From contig NZ_CP012099.1 of the NCBI RefSeq assembly GCF_001182785.1, positions 5,144,501-5,208,500 of the forward strand: a stretch of DNA of 64,000 bases. Direction: 5' to 3'. The stretch comes from Bacillus thuringiensis (GTDB lineage Bacteria > Bacillota > Bacilli > Bacillales > Bacillaceae_G). The notes below the pieces were generated by a model, which saw only the letters and a program-made list of their open reading frames with translations, ran no database searches and was not told the DNA's origin. The position numbers and the translations under genes are program-made. This document shows positions 36,401 through 45,325 of this stretch, in pieces. Every line of letters starts with the position of its first letter. Within the stretch, counting starts at the first letter, position 1.

Positions 36401-36430
36401 AAAAGGGACGAAATTCGTTCCTTTTTTTAT
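36401..36430 (+). terminator. Terminator of hemQ
   Basis: AAAGGGACGAA/TTCGTTCCTTT with one G-U pair and a T7 tail, 7 bp after the stop. Confidence 0.82.
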
Positions 36431-36585
36431 TTCCCTCTATATTTCTCCTCAAAAAACTCCTTTTTCCCGCAAATTCGAACAAAAATCGACAAATTCCTTA
36501 CAAAATTGTAACTTTTCTATATCCAAATTCATGCTAAAATGATACGAGCTATATGCTAAATAACGATGCGAAGGTGATAATCTAT

Positions 36586-37857
36586 ATGAAAAAAATCTTG
36601 TCTATTTTACTATTGCTTGTATTGTCAATTTCTTCCTTAGGAGTAACAACATCCCATGCGGAAGAAAAAATACATATTGAGGCTGCTGCTGCACTTTTAT
36701 TTGATGCAGATACAGGAAAAATACTCCACGAGCAAAATCCAGATGAATTGCTAGCTATTGCTAGTATGTCAAAATTAATTGTTGTTTACGCTGTTTTAGA
36801 AGCAATTAAAGAAGGAAAAATCACTTGGGATACGAAAGTAAATATTTCTGATTACGCTTATGAAGTCTCTCGTAATAATGAATTCTCTAATGTACCGTTC
36901 GAAAAAGGACGTCAATATACTGTAAGAGAATTATATCATTCTATTGTTATATTCTCTGCAAATGGATCTAGTATTGCTTTAGCAGAACTTCTTGCAGGAA
37001 GTGAGAAAAACTTCTTAAATCTTGCAAATGAACATGCAAAAAAGCTAGGGTTAAAGAAATATAAATTTGTAAACTCTACCGGGTTAAATAATGCTGATTT
37101 AAAAGGAAAACATCCTGAAGGAACCGATCCGACTGGAGAAAACTCCATGTCAGCTCGCGATATGGGTATTCTCGCAAAAACGATTATTACAAAGTATCCA
37201 GAAATGCTAGAGGATACAAAACAAAGATTTAGAAACTTCCCAGACAATCATCCAAAACCAATTCGTATGGAAAACTGGAACTGGATGTTACCAGGCGCTG
37301 CCTTCTCTTATGATGGAACGGATGGTTTAAAAACTGGTAGTTCTGATACCGCTGGATATGGATTCACTATTACAGCGAAACGTGGTGATGTACGTCTTAT
37401 CTCGGTTATTATTAAAACAAAATCAATGGATGAACGCTTCACAGAATCTCGTGAATTAATCGAATATGGATTTAATAACTTTGAAAAACAAAAACTAAAA
37501 GTTAATAAAAACAATACAATCTCTGTAGTAAAAGGGAAAGAAGATCAAGTAACTGTTGCACCAGAAAAAGAAATAACAGTAATTGCGAAAAAAGGTAGCA
37601 AAGATCCTTATAAAATTGGGACTGAATTAGATAAATCTCTTGCTGAAGATGGACATTTAGTTGCTCCTATTAAGAAAGATGCCAAAGTAGGCTCAATTAC
37701 TTTAGAATCAACTGATAAATATGGTTTCTTAGATGGTAATAAAAATATGAAAGTTACTGCAAAAACGACCGAAGAAGTTGAAAAAGCAAATTGGTTTGTG
37801 TTAACAATGCGCTCTATTGGAGATTTCTTCTCAAACTTATGGTCTAAAGTATTTTAA
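36586..37857 (+). CDS. D-alanyl-D-alanine carboxypeptidase (S11 family)
   Basis: A 423-residue low-molecular-weight PBP that trims the terminal D-Ala of peptidoglycan stem peptides. Signal peptide MKKILSILLLLVLSISSLGV with cleavage near A-x-A (SHA-E). Active-site motifs: SMSK (SxxK), SANGSS (SxN-type) and DGLKTGSSD (KTG). The C-terminal domain (about 270-390) and a final amphipathic or hydrophobic segment (FVLTMRSIGDFFSNL) resemble DacA/DacF anchoring. ATG 36586 follows GAAGGTGA and starts the signal peptide. It is a single-gene unit; which B. subtilis paralogue it matches is unclear. Confidence 0.92.
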   Translation: MKKILSILLLLVLSISSLGVTTSHAEEKIHIEAAAALLFDADTGKILHEQNPDELLAIASMSKLIVVYAVLEAIKEGKITWDTKVNISDYAYEVSRNNEFSNVPFEKGRQYTVRELYHSIVIFSANGSSIALAELLAGSEKNFLNLANEHAKKLGLKKYKFVNSTGLNNADLKGKHPEGTDPTGENSMSARDMGILAKTIITKYPEMLEDTKQRFRNFPDNHPKPIRMENWNWMLPGAAFSYDGTDGLKTGSSDTAGYGFTITAKRGDVRLISVIIKTKSMDERFTESRELIEYGFNNFEKQKLKVNKNNTISVVKGKEDQVTVAPEKEITVIAKKGSKDPYKIGTELDKSLAEDGHLVAPIKKDAKVGSITLESTDKYGFLDGNKNMKVTAKTTEEVEKANWFVLTMRSIGDFFSNLWSKVF

Positions 37858-37862
37858 TAATG

Positions 37863-37892
37863 AAAAGCTAGCTCACGCTAGCTTTTTTTATT
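37863..37892 (+). terminator. Terminator of the carboxypeptidase gene
   Basis: AAAAGCTAGC/GCTAGCTTTT (37863-37872 / 37877-37886) with T tail. Confidence 0.87.
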
Positions 37893-37924
37893 TTCCGCTC
37901 TCAATGTAAAACTTCGTTTGGTTG

Positions 37925-37953
37925 TCATATCTGAGTCCTTTTCCTCATACGTA
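37925..37953 (+). promoter_or_regulatory. Candidate SigE-type promoter of cwlJ-gerQ
   Basis: TCATATC (37925-37931), 14 bp, CATACGTA (37946-37953) resembles the mother-cell SigE pattern KMATATT-N14-CATACAHT. cwlJ is SigE-dependent in B. subtilis. The -10 has two mismatches. Confidence 0.5.
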
Positions 37954-38032
37954 TGAACTAGTAATTGTTCCACACTTCATCTAGAAATAAACCTCTTTCC
38001 AGCAGGTATTACAAAAAGAGAGGTGACACATA

Positions 38033-38455
38033 ATGGGTGTTATTGCTTATAACGAAGAAGATGTAAAGTTGTTAGCTAGACTGATGCGTGCTGAAGCCGA
38101 AGGAGAAGGGCAGCAGGGGATGTTAATGGTCGGAAACGTTGGGGTAAATCGTGTCCGTGGAAATTGTTTAGATTTTAAAAAGGTTCGCAATTTACGTCAA
38201 ATGGTTTATCAAAATCCTGGCGGTTTTGAAGCAACGCAAAAAGGATATTTTTATCAACGAGCGAGAGAGCAAGATATCGCTTTGGCGAGACGTACGATTC
38301 AAGGGCAACGTTTTTGGCCTGCCAATTTTGCCTTATGGTTTTTCAGACCTGAAGGTCCTTGTCCGCCAACTTGGTATAACCAACAAAACTCCGGCCGCTT
38401 CAAAAAGCACTGCTTCTTCCAACCATCTGGTGAAGACTGTCCTAGCGTATATTAA
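38033..38455 (+). CDS. cwlJ: Spore cortex-lytic enzyme CwlJ
   Basis: A 140-residue cell wall hydrolase of the Hydrolase_2 family, matching B. subtilis CwlJ (142 residues). LARLMRAEAEGEGQQGMLMVGNVGVNR carries the catalytic Glu. There is no signal peptide, as expected for a protein made in the mother cell and placed in the spore coat. It degrades cortex peptidoglycan during germination, activated by Ca-dipicolinate. GAGAGGTGA precedes the ATG. gerQ follows after 27 bp, and GerQ is required for CwlJ localisation. Confidence 0.96.
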   Translation: MGVIAYNEEDVKLLARLMRAEAEGEGQQGMLMVGNVGVNRVRGNCLDFKKVRNLRQMVYQNPGGFEATQKGYFYQRAREQDIALARRTIQGQRFWPANFALWFFRPEGPCPPTWYNQQNSGRFKKHCFFQPSGEDCPSVY

Positions 38456-38482
38456 GAGATGAAAATGAGGAGGGATTTTTGA

Positions 38483-38911
38483 ATGGCACAGCAACAAAAT
38501 CCGTACTATGGAACAGGTTTTTATCAACCATCTGGAACTTATGTACAACCGCAACAAATGACTCAACAACAGCAGCAAGCGATGCAACAACAAACAGCTC
38601 AAGCTGCGCAAGCTCAATATGCAATTTCTCAAGGCATGTTACCTCTAGAGCAATCATATATTGAAAATATCCTTCGTTTAAACAAAGGTAAGCAAGCTAC
38701 GGTTGTAATGACTTATGAACGTGGCAGTTCCCTTGGTACACAATCTTATACAGGTATTATTGAAGCAGCTGGCCGTGATCACATCGTTATTAGTGAACCG
38801 CAGTCAGGGAAGCGTTATTTACTACTAATGATTTACTTAGATTATGTAGAATTTCCAGAAGAAATTGCATATTTACCTAGTCAACAAGCAACTTATACTC
38901 CAAGACCATAA
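38483..38911 (+). CDS. gerQ: Spore coat protein GerQ
   Basis: A 142-residue coat protein. A Gln/Pro/Tyr-rich N-terminus (1-50; MAQQQNPYYG... QQMTQQQQQAM) precedes the conserved domain LPLEQSYIENILRLNKGKQATVVMTYE to QSGKRYLLLMIYLDYVEF. In B. subtilis GerQ recruits CwlJ to the coat and is cross-linked by transglutaminase through N-terminal lysines. Here the first lysines are Lys68 and Lys70, so that acceptor region is absent while Gln (the acyl donor residue) is abundant. AGGAGGG before the ATG. Confidence 0.95.
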   Translation: MAQQQNPYYGTGFYQPSGTYVQPQQMTQQQQQAMQQQTAQAAQAQYAISQGMLPLEQSYIENILRLNKGKQATVVMTYERGSSLGTQSYTGIIEAAGRDHIVISEPQSGKRYLLLMIYLDYVEFPEEIAYLPSQQATYTPRP

Positions 38912-38945
38912 AAAAAGCTGGCAAATGCCAGCTTTTGTTTTTTAT
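38911..38945. terminator. Bidirectional terminator
   Basis: AAAAGCTGGC/GCCAGCTTTT with A and T flanks separates gerQ from the convergent DUF423 gene. Confidence 0.85.
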
Positions 38946-39310
38946 AATCCTTTTACAACTGCAGTCCCTACTAGAATCCACGCCACAATAAACGCTACAC
39001 CACCAAGAGGTGTAATTGGACCAAAGAACTTAATGCCTGTCGTACTTAATGCATACAAACTACCTGAGAACATAATAATCCCAGCTACCATTAGCCAACC
39101 AGCAGTAGTTAAAAGTGATGATTGAACCTTATCCATCAATAAAGCAACTACGAATAGTCCACCTGCATGAAACATTTGATATGTAACGCCTGTTTTCCAA
39201 ACTTCTAACATTTTTGCAGAAATTTTATTTTCTAAACCGTGTGCTCCAAAGGCCCCTAACGCAACAGATAGCCCCGCTGCAATACAGCCTAGTAAAAAGA
39301 AAATTTTCAT
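38942..39310 (-). CDS. DUF423 (YwdK-like) membrane protein
   Basis: A 122-residue protein with four hydrophobic segments and the DUF423 motifs LGAFGAHGLE and GVTYQMFHAGGLF, PLGGVAFIVAW. Function unknown; conserved in bacteria. The position after gerQ matches ywdK in B. subtilis. AAGGGG precedes the ATG. A 64-bp gap separates it from the YwdI gene on the same strand. Confidence 0.9.
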   Translation of the reverse strand: MKIFFLLGCIAAGLSVALGAFGAHGLENKISAKMLEVWKTGVTYQMFHAGGLFVVALLMDKVQSSLLTTAGWLMVAGIIMFSGSLYALSTTGIKFFGPITPLGGVAFIVAWILVGTAVVKGL

Positions 39311-39374
39311 CTTAATTCCCCTTTTTTACCTCTATCATAAGCAATTTTTTCATATAAGCCAAACGATTTAATTC

Positions 39375-39662
39375 TTAAAAATCAAATAAAGAATTACCAT
39401 TTGCACCTTCTTCTTTAATATACACAGGTTCTCCAGAAACTGGCATAACTGGTTGAACTGTCGTTATAGGCTGCGCTCCAATTACTTGCGATTGAATTTG
39501 CGGCTCCCTATACGTAGAAGATTCAACTTGTTCATCTAATAGTAAATCGCATAAAGCACGCACAACTAATAAATGATCTTTTGATTTTTGTCCTTCACTA
39601 CTTTTTGCCTTTGCAATTTCATTCGCCATTTTATTTAAAATCTTATCGCTCGATATTTGCAT
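39375..39662 (-). CDS. YwdI-like DUF5327 family protein
   Basis: A 95-residue soluble protein. The helical N-terminal half (ILNKMANEIAKAKSSEGQKSKDHLLVVRALCDLLLDEQ) and a low-complexity Pro/Gln/Val tail fit the YwdI/DUF5327 family. Function unknown. It lies 6 bp after the potassium channel gene stop, so the two are co-transcribed, and next to ywdK as in B. subtilis. Confidence 0.75.
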   Translation of the reverse strand: MQISSDKILNKMANEIAKAKSSEGQKSKDHLLVVRALCDLLLDEQVESSTYREPQIQSQVIGAQPITTVQPVMPVSGEPVYIKEEGANGNSLFDF

Positions 39663-39668
39663 TCCTTA

Positions 39669-40661
39669 TCACCTCGTACTTTGTAATTCTTTCTCAAATT
39701 GCCTCAGCTTCTCTACTGAACCAAATACTATTATCATATCATGTTCTTGTAATTTTTCCTGCCCCGTTGGATTATGTATAATATCCCCATTTCTCAAAAT
39801 CGCTAATATCGTTACATCAAATTGATTCCTCACATCACTCTCTAGTAACGATTTACCAACTAGTATTGTATCTTTTCCAACTAAAATTTCTTCAATGACA
39901 AATGACTGTTCTATCCCATACAGTACTGTATCAATATAATGAACTGTTAATGGATTCGCAATACCTTTTGCAATATGAATTCCTGCCATACTAGATGGAT
40001 TAATAACTTTATTTGCACCCGCACGCCTTAATTTCTCTTCAGTTTCTGGCTTTTCAGCTCTCGCCACAATTTTAATTGCATCGTTTAATCCTCTTGCTGT
40101 TAATGTAATAAATACATTTTCAGCATCATTTGCTACGATAGCAACTAAACCAGCCGCCTTTGAAATTCCAGCATGATGTAAAACTTGATCCTCCGTCGCA
40201 TCTCCATGTATATACAAAAGCTTTTCCTTCTCTAATATGCTTTCATCTTTATCGACAACAACAAATGGAATTTTCTTTTCTTGCAATTCATGTACAACTT
40301 GAAGCCCCACCCTACCGCAACCACATACTATAATGTGATTTTGTAACTGCGCTATTTGTTTATCCATCTTCTTCCTCCGCACTGCATGAAATAAATTCCC
40401 TTCAATAATCATAGCTGCCACTACTCCAATTGCATATGTAACAATACCAACACCAACAGGAATAATGAGGAGCGCAAATACTTTCCCCACCTGTGTTACA
40501 GGAACGGCATCTCCGTATCCAACAGTCAATACCGTAATCATCGTCATCCAAAATGCTTGAAACAAACTAATCTCTTCAATCGTCATAAATCCTATTGTTC
40601 CTAGAATTACAACAAAGGTCATGCATATAACCGCTATCCATAATTGCTTACGTGCATTCAT
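39669..40661 (-). CDS. Potassium channel with RCK (TrkA-N/TrkA-C) domain
   Basis: A 330-residue two-membrane-segment K+ channel. TM1 (about 8-28), pore helix and selectivity filter TVGYGD, TM2 (about 60-85), then an RCK domain starting HIIVCGCGRVGLQVVHEL (dinucleotide-binding Gly motif, GxGxxG) and a TrkA-C domain (about 240-325, VGKSLLESDVRN). This is the MthK/YugO architecture, gated by a cytoplasmic ligand such as Ca2+ or a nucleotide. ATG 40661 is chosen over a TTG four codons earlier that has no spacing to a binding site. Absent at this place in B. subtilis. Confidence 0.9.
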   Translation of the reverse strand: MNARKQLWIAVICMTFVVILGTIGFMTIEEISLFQAFWMTMITVLTVGYGDAVPVTQVGKVFALLIIPVGVGIVTYAIGVVAAMIIEGNLFHAVRRKKMDKQIAQLQNHIIVCGCGRVGLQVVHELQEKKIPFVVVDKDESILEKEKLLYIHGDATEDQVLHHAGISKAAGLVAIVANDAENVFITLTARGLNDAIKIVARAEKPETEEKLRRAGANKVINPSSMAGIHIAKGIANPLTVHYIDTVLYGIEQSFVIEEILVGKDTILVGKSLLESDVRNQFDVTILAILRNGDIIHNPTGQEKLQEHDMIIVFGSVEKLRQFEKELQSTR

Positions 40662-40757
40662 ATCGTGTTTCAACTCTTTTCTCTATCTACAAATCTTTGC
40701 CAGTGGAAATAAAATACGTATATACTAGATACGGAATCTACGAAAGAGGTTGATATA

Positions 40758-42041
40758 ATGAAGACATTTCTTTCCGCCTTACAATGGGCACTATTTATTT
40801 TAGCTGGAAGCCTTATTGTACCAATTAGTGTCGCAACTAGTTATGGCCTTGATGGTGCTGAAGCCATCGCATTCGTACAAAGAACATTATTTGTTCTTGG
40901 CTTTGCTGGTCTACTGCAAGCTATATTTGGACATAAACTTCCTATTCAAGAAGGTCCTGCAGGCCTTTGGTGGGGAATTTTCTCCCTTTACGCAAGTTTA
41001 GGTGTCGTATTATTTGGATCAAGCAATGAGACACTTAAAGTTCTTCAATATGCTTTCTTATTAAGCGGTATTATTTGTATTATTCTTAGCGTTTTTGGAC
41101 TTATTGATAAACTCGTTCGCTATTTTACACCGACAGTCATTGGAACGTATTTATTTCTTCTTGTCGCACAGCTCAGTGGCTCCTTCTTAAAGGGGATGTT
41201 TGGCCTTGATGGAAAACATACAGAAGTACAACCTAACGTATTTATTCTTTCACTCATTGTTATTTTACTATCCTTTTTCATCATGAAGCTACCTATTATT
41301 GGACAATATTCCGTTCTTTTCAGTATCATATGCGGCTGGATATTATTCGCATGCTTCGGATTATCTAATCCAATAACACCAGTGACAGACATAATCCGTT
41401 TTCCATCCTTATTTGTTTTCGGAATACCTCGTGTTGAATGGAACATGGTAATTACGGTCATTTTCGTTACACTCTTACTTCTAACAAATATGTTAGCAAG
41501 TATTCGCGTTGTACAAAAGGTTGTCTCTAAATATGAAGAAAATGCTGCATCAGATCGTTTTAGACAAGCCGGCATTATAACAGGAATCAACCAATTGCTA
41601 GGCGGCCTGTTTTCAGCTATTGGACCTGTCGCTATTTCTGGATCAGCAGGTTTTATTGCAACTACTAATATTTATAAACGTCTCCCATTTATATTAGGGT
41701 CAAGCTTTATTATTGTCGTTAGTATATTTCCAAAGATTACTTCATTCTTTGCAGCGATTCCAGTTGCAGTTGGTTATGCCGCTATTTATCCTGTATTCGC
41801 AAGCATGATTGGCCTTGCCTTTCGAGAATACGAAACTGTCCAGGATAAAGAACGATTATTTAAAGTAGCCGGTCTTTCAATCTTCACAGGAGTCGGGGTT
41901 ATGTTTGTTCCAGCAGGAGCATATTCCACACTTCCACCATTTCTAGCATCGTTTTTAAGTAACGGTCTCGTTCTTGGATCTGTAATGGCAATCTTGCTAG
42001 AAATACTATTTTCTCGTTCCACAGCAAAACAAATATCGTAA
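40758..42041 (+). CDS. Nucleobase:cation symporter (uracil/xanthine permease family, YwdJ-like)
   Basis: A 427-residue transporter with about 12-14 membrane segments of the NCS2 family. Motifs: EGPAGLWWG near the N-terminus, GTYLFLLVAQLSGS, and SGSAGFIATTNIYKRLPFILG in place of the usual Q-x-x-N-x-G region, so it is a divergent branch. Substrate probably a purine or pyrimidine base, not determined. Position beside ywdI matches ywdJ. AGAGG precedes the ATG; divergent from the K+ channel gene. Confidence 0.85.
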   Translation: MKTFLSALQWALFILAGSLIVPISVATSYGLDGAEAIAFVQRTLFVLGFAGLLQAIFGHKLPIQEGPAGLWWGIFSLYASLGVVLFGSSNETLKVLQYAFLLSGIICIILSVFGLIDKLVRYFTPTVIGTYLFLLVAQLSGSFLKGMFGLDGKHTEVQPNVFILSLIVILLSFFIMKLPIIGQYSVLFSIICGWILFACFGLSNPITPVTDIIRFPSLFVFGIPRVEWNMVITVIFVTLLLLTNMLASIRVVQKVVSKYEENAASDRFRQAGIITGINQLLGGLFSAIGPVAISGSAGFIATTNIYKRLPFILGSSFIIVVSIFPKITSFFAAIPVAVGYAAIYPVFASMIGLAFREYETVQDKERLFKVAGLSIFTGVGVMFVPAGAYSTLPPFLASFLSNGLVLGSVMAILLEILFSRSTAKQIS

Positions 42042-42101
42042 ATTGGAAAACTTCCATTATTGCACTCTACCTTTAGAGTTGTTACGATAAAATCAAACTT
42101 T

Positions 42102-42166
42102 AATCATTGGGGTTTTATCCATCCCCAATGATTATTAACCAATATTATGAGCAACACACTCATAAT
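42102..42166 (+). terminator. Two hairpins after the permease gene
   Basis: AATCATTGGGG/CCCCAATGATT (42102-42112 / 42123-42133) and ATTATGAG/CTCATAAT (42144-42151 / 42159-42166). Neither has a strong T run, so termination is likely but not certain. The rest of this 228-bp gap shows nothing else. Confidence 0.5.
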
Positions 42167-42269
42167 AATTTATCTACTTCTTTTCAAAGAGGTTTGATGT
42201 CTTACTATTATTCCTCATCCTCTTCATGAACATGTATTTTGATTTCAATTAAAGAAAGGAATTTTCTAT

Positions 42270-43091
42270 ATGACTTATAAAATGATTGTTTTAGATTTAG
42301 ATGATACTTTATTACGTGATGACCATACTATTTCACCTCGTACGAAAGAAGCATTAATGACTGCACAAGAGCAAGGGGTAAAGGTTGTACTTGCTTCTGG
42401 ACGTCCAACGTTTGGTATGCGCAATGTAGCCAAAGAACTTCGTTTAGAAGAATACGGCAGCTTCATTCTATCTTTTAATGGCGCAAAAATTATTAACTGT
42501 AAAACAAACGAAGAAATCTTTAGTAGTACACTATCTCCTGAAATCGTTCACAACCTATTTGAAATTAGTAAAACTGAAGATGTATGGATTCATACTTATA
42601 TGGGCGATGATATCGTAACGGAAGAAAATAATCCTTATACTGAAATTGAGGGCGATATTACTGGTATGCCAATTGTTGTAGTAGATGACTTTAAAGCCGC
42701 AGTTAAAGAGCCTGTAGTAAAAGTATTAATGAATAAAGAAGCTGAACGCCTTGTTGAAGTTGAAAAGAAACTACAAAAACAACTAGAAGGCCAATTAAGC
42801 GTGATGCGTTCGAAACCATTCTTCTTAGAATTTACTGAAGCCGGTGTTACAAAAGGAACGAGCTTAAACAAACTGATTCAAAAGCTTGGCATTAAGCGTG
42901 AAGAAGTTATCGCAATGGGCGATAGCTATAACGACCAAGCAATGATTGAATTTGCTGGTCTTGGCGTTGCAATGGGCAATGCACCTGATGATATTAAAGA
43001 AATTGCAAACTACGTAACAGATACAAATATGAACGATGGTGTTGCAAAAGTTGTAGAGAAATTCGTTTTAAAAACGGATGTACTTGTTTAA
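42270..43091 (+). CDS. Cof-type HAD-IIB sugar-phosphatase
   Basis: A 273-residue HAD phosphatase of the Cof/YidA type. Motif I LDLDDTLLRDD (Asp nucleophile and acid/base), motif II LASGRPTFGM, motif III Lys in the VTKGTSLNKL stretch, motif IV MGDSYNDQAMIEFAGLGVAMGNAPDD. The C2B cap lies between. These enzymes dephosphorylate sugar phosphates, FMN or PLP; which one is not readable. AAGGAA lies 11 nt upstream. Single-gene unit. Confidence 0.92.
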   Translation: MTYKMIVLDLDDTLLRDDHTISPRTKEALMTAQEQGVKVVLASGRPTFGMRNVAKELRLEEYGSFILSFNGAKIINCKTNEEIFSSTLSPEIVHNLFEISKTEDVWIHTYMGDDIVTEENNPYTEIEGDITGMPIVVVDDFKAAVKEPVVKVLMNKEAERLVEVEKKLQKQLEGQLSVMRSKPFFLEFTEAGVTKGTSLNKLIQKLGIKREEVIAMGDSYNDQAMIEFAGLGVAMGNAPDDIKEIANYVTDTNMNDGVAKVVEKFVLKTDVLV

Positions 43092-43104
43092 TATTTTCAT
43101 TCAC

Positions 43105-43145
43105 AAAACCTATTTGAAGTCAAATACTTCAAATAGGTTTTTATT
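43105..43145 (+). terminator. Terminator of the HAD phosphatase gene
   Basis: A perfect 16-bp stem (43105-43120 / 43126-43141) with loop caaat and T tail. Confidence 0.88.
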
Positions 43146-43300
43146 TAAATTCTCATGCTTTTGTGACTATATTTTGAACTTTGCACTATTCTCGTAGTGT
43201 AAACTTTCTTTTTGTATATAATGAAACAAAATAGACTATTTTATTTTGAAAAAGAATACAAATTTACTATATACAAGCATACGTTAAAGGAGGCTACTTT

Positions 43301-43594
43301 ATGTTATCTACACCAATCGGACGATTAAGAGCAATTGGACTAGTTGAGGGGATTTCTTTCCTATTACTATTATTTGTAGCAATGCCATTGAAATATTTCG
43401 CAGGATTTGCAACAGCTGTTAAAATTACAGGCATGGCTCATGGTGTTCTATTTATTCTATTCATCTTTGCAGTAATTCAAGTAACAATCGTACACCGTAA
43501 ATCAATTTTATGGGCACTTGGAGCATTTGTTTCATCAGTTATCCCATTTGGTACTTTTGTACTAGATGCAAAATTAAAGAACGAGCAACAATAA
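43301..43594 (+). CDS. DUF3817 small membrane protein
   Basis: A 97-residue protein with three membrane segments; motifs RLRAIGLVEGISFLLLLF, MAHGVLFILFI and SVIPFGTFVLD are typical of DUF3817. Function unknown. AAAGGAGG precedes the ATG. It stands alone with its own terminator and a 200-bp upstream gap. Confidence 0.88.
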   Translation: MLSTPIGRLRAIGLVEGISFLLLLFVAMPLKYFAGFATAVKITGMAHGVLFILFIFAVIQVTIVHRKSILWALGAFVSSVIPFGTFVLDAKLKNEQQ

Positions 43595-43597
43595 TAA

Positions 43598-43633
43598 TAA
43601 AAAGGTAGTTAACGACTGTTAACTACCTTTTCT
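43598..43633. terminator. Bidirectional terminator before ung
   Basis: AAAAGGTAGTTAAC/GTTAACTACCTTTT (43600-43613 / 43618-43631) between the convergent DUF3817 and ung genes. Confidence 0.9.
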
Positions 43634-43635
43634 AT

Positions 43636-44313
43636 TTATAAATTTGGAATTTCCCAATCAATTTCTTTTTCATCCATATTAGCTAAAATCGTATTTACTT
43701 TAGAGTATGGCTTACTACCAAAGAAACCTCTTCTTGCCGATAATGGGCTTGGATGTACAGATTCGATAATATGATGATTCGAATTCGTAATTAACTTCTT
43801 CTTCGCCTGCGCATGGCGCCCCCATAATATGAAAACAACTGGCTTTTCACGTTCATTCAACAGTTCGATCACACGATCTGTAAAGTGCTCCCATCCTTTT
43901 CCCTTATGAGAATTTGCTTCACTTTGACGAACTGTTAATACGGTATTTAGTAGTAATACTCCTTGCTCCGCCCACTTTACTAAATAACCGTTATTCGGAA
44001 TTTCATAACCATATTCATCTCGAAGTTCTTTATACATATTTAACAATGATGGTGGTGTCTTAACACCAGGTTGCACAGAGAAGCTTAAACCATGCGCTTG
44101 ATTCGGTCCATGATATGGATCTTGTCCTAAAATAACAACCTTTGTATTTTCATAACTTGTATACTGAAGAGCGTTAAAAATATCTTCTACCTTCGGATAA
44201 ACAACATGTGTGCTGTATTCTTCTGTCAAAAAACTGGATAGAGTAAGATAATACTCTTTCTCAAATTCTGGTGCCAATAATGGTCCCCAATCATTTTTTA
44301 AAACATTTTCCAT
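43636..44313 (-). CDS. ung: Uracil-DNA glycosylase
   Basis: A 225-residue family 1 UDG that removes uracil from DNA at the start of base excision repair. Motif [21 protein letters not shown] holds the catalytic Asp, and motif [17 protein letters not shown] the catalytic His and the Leu that intercalates DNA. Full length. AGGAAG precedes the ATG. It follows the ABC permease by 19 bp on the same strand, so it probably also receives read-through from that operon. Confidence 0.97.
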   Translation of the reverse strand: MENVLKNDWGPLLAPEFEKEYYLTLSSFLTEEYSTHVVYPKVEDIFNALQYTSYENTKVVILGQDPYHGPNQAHGLSFSVQPGVKTPPSLLNMYKELRDEYGYEIPNNGYLVKWAEQGVLLLNTVLTVRQSEANSHKGKGWEHFTDRVIELLNEREKPVVFILWGRHAQAKKKLITNSNHHIIESVHPSPLSARRGFFGSKPYSKVNTILANMDEKEIDWEIPNL

Positions 44314-44332
44314 GCTTTCACTTCCTGTCCAA

Positions 44333-45325
44333 TTAATTCAACATATCCTGTTTTGTAAATACTAAGAATGAAATAATAAGAGAAACAACTGCCCAAACAG
44401 TTAAATTCATCAAAGAAAATCCCATTGATAAGCCTTGTAATGCAGGTAATTTTCCTGATAAATAATCCGTTAATGATAAATTCACACTAAAAATATATTT
44501 CGCGCCTTCCCAAGATGTTGCGAACGAGCTTAAGATACCACCTGCAATTAATGCAGCTAGCATAACGCCCATACCCGCTGGTGTATTACGAATTAAAACA
44601 GAGACCATAAATGATATAGTTCCGACAACGATAGCAACAAACCAGGCTAGTCCATATGCCATTAAGATGTATTGCCACTGCGGAATAAGATGCACAAAGT
44701 TTGTATTTAACGTTTCCTTATCAATGACAAACCCTGTTAAAACAGGTAAATTCCATCCCGAGTACCCAAATACAAGCCCTGATAATATGTAAGCAAACAA
44801 ACCTACAAGAAGCAGTATGAGCGAAATGAAAAATAACATCGTCACGTATTTACTAAGGAGTATTTTCCAGCGCCGAATCGGCCGCGTAAGTAACATCTTC
44901 ATCGTCCCATCACTTCGTTCTCCTGAAACGATATCAATGGCGACAATCATTACGAGAAGCGGAATAAACAATGTAATTCCTTGTTCAATAAATGCCCTGA
45001 CAAAAGTCGGTGCACCCGGTGCCATCGGGTTAATATCATGATCTAAATAATATTGTTGTTGCTCAACTCTTACCTTTAACCAATCACGCCATTCTTCTGG
45101 CAACCTAGAATTGTTTAACCGGTTCTGAGAATCAACAATTTGCTGTTGCAATGAAACCTTCCAATCAGTTGTACCGAGTCTTTTTTGTGTCGTTTCTATT
45201 TCACGATACTGCGCATACACAAAAAGCGGGATCAAGATTGCTAAAATAAGCATGACAACAAAAATACGTTTCTTACGGTAAATCTTTTCTGATTCATTTA
45301 AAACTAGATTCGCAAATTCACGCAT
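44333..45325 (-). CDS. ABC transporter permease (ABC-2 type)
   Basis: A 330-residue permease with an N-terminal membrane segment, a large extracytoplasmic loop (about 45-110) and five further segments; [25 protein letters not shown] is the ABC-2 coupling region. ATG 45325 lies after AGGGGTGAG, inside the ATPase gene's end (8-bp overlap); an earlier start would have no binding site. With the ATPase it forms an exporter. The substrate is unknown; bacitracin or lantibiotic-like peptides, or Na+, are exported by relatives. Confidence 0.88.
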   Translation of the reverse strand: MREFANLVLNESEKIYRKKRIFVVMLILAILIPLFVYAQYREIETTQKRLGTTDWKVSLQQQIVDSQNRLNNSRLPEEWRDWLKVRVEQQQYYLDHDINPMAPGAPTFVRAFIEQGITLFIPLLVMIVAIDIVSGERSDGTMKMLLTRPIRRWKILLSKYVTMLFFISLILLLVGLFAYILSGLVFGYSGWNLPVLTGFVIDKETLNTNFVHLIPQWQYILMAYGLAWFVAIVVGTISFMVSVLIRNTPAGMGVMLAALIAGGILSSFATSWEGAKYIFSVNLSLTDYLSGKLPALQGLSMGFSLMNLTVWAVVSLIISFLVFTKQDMLN

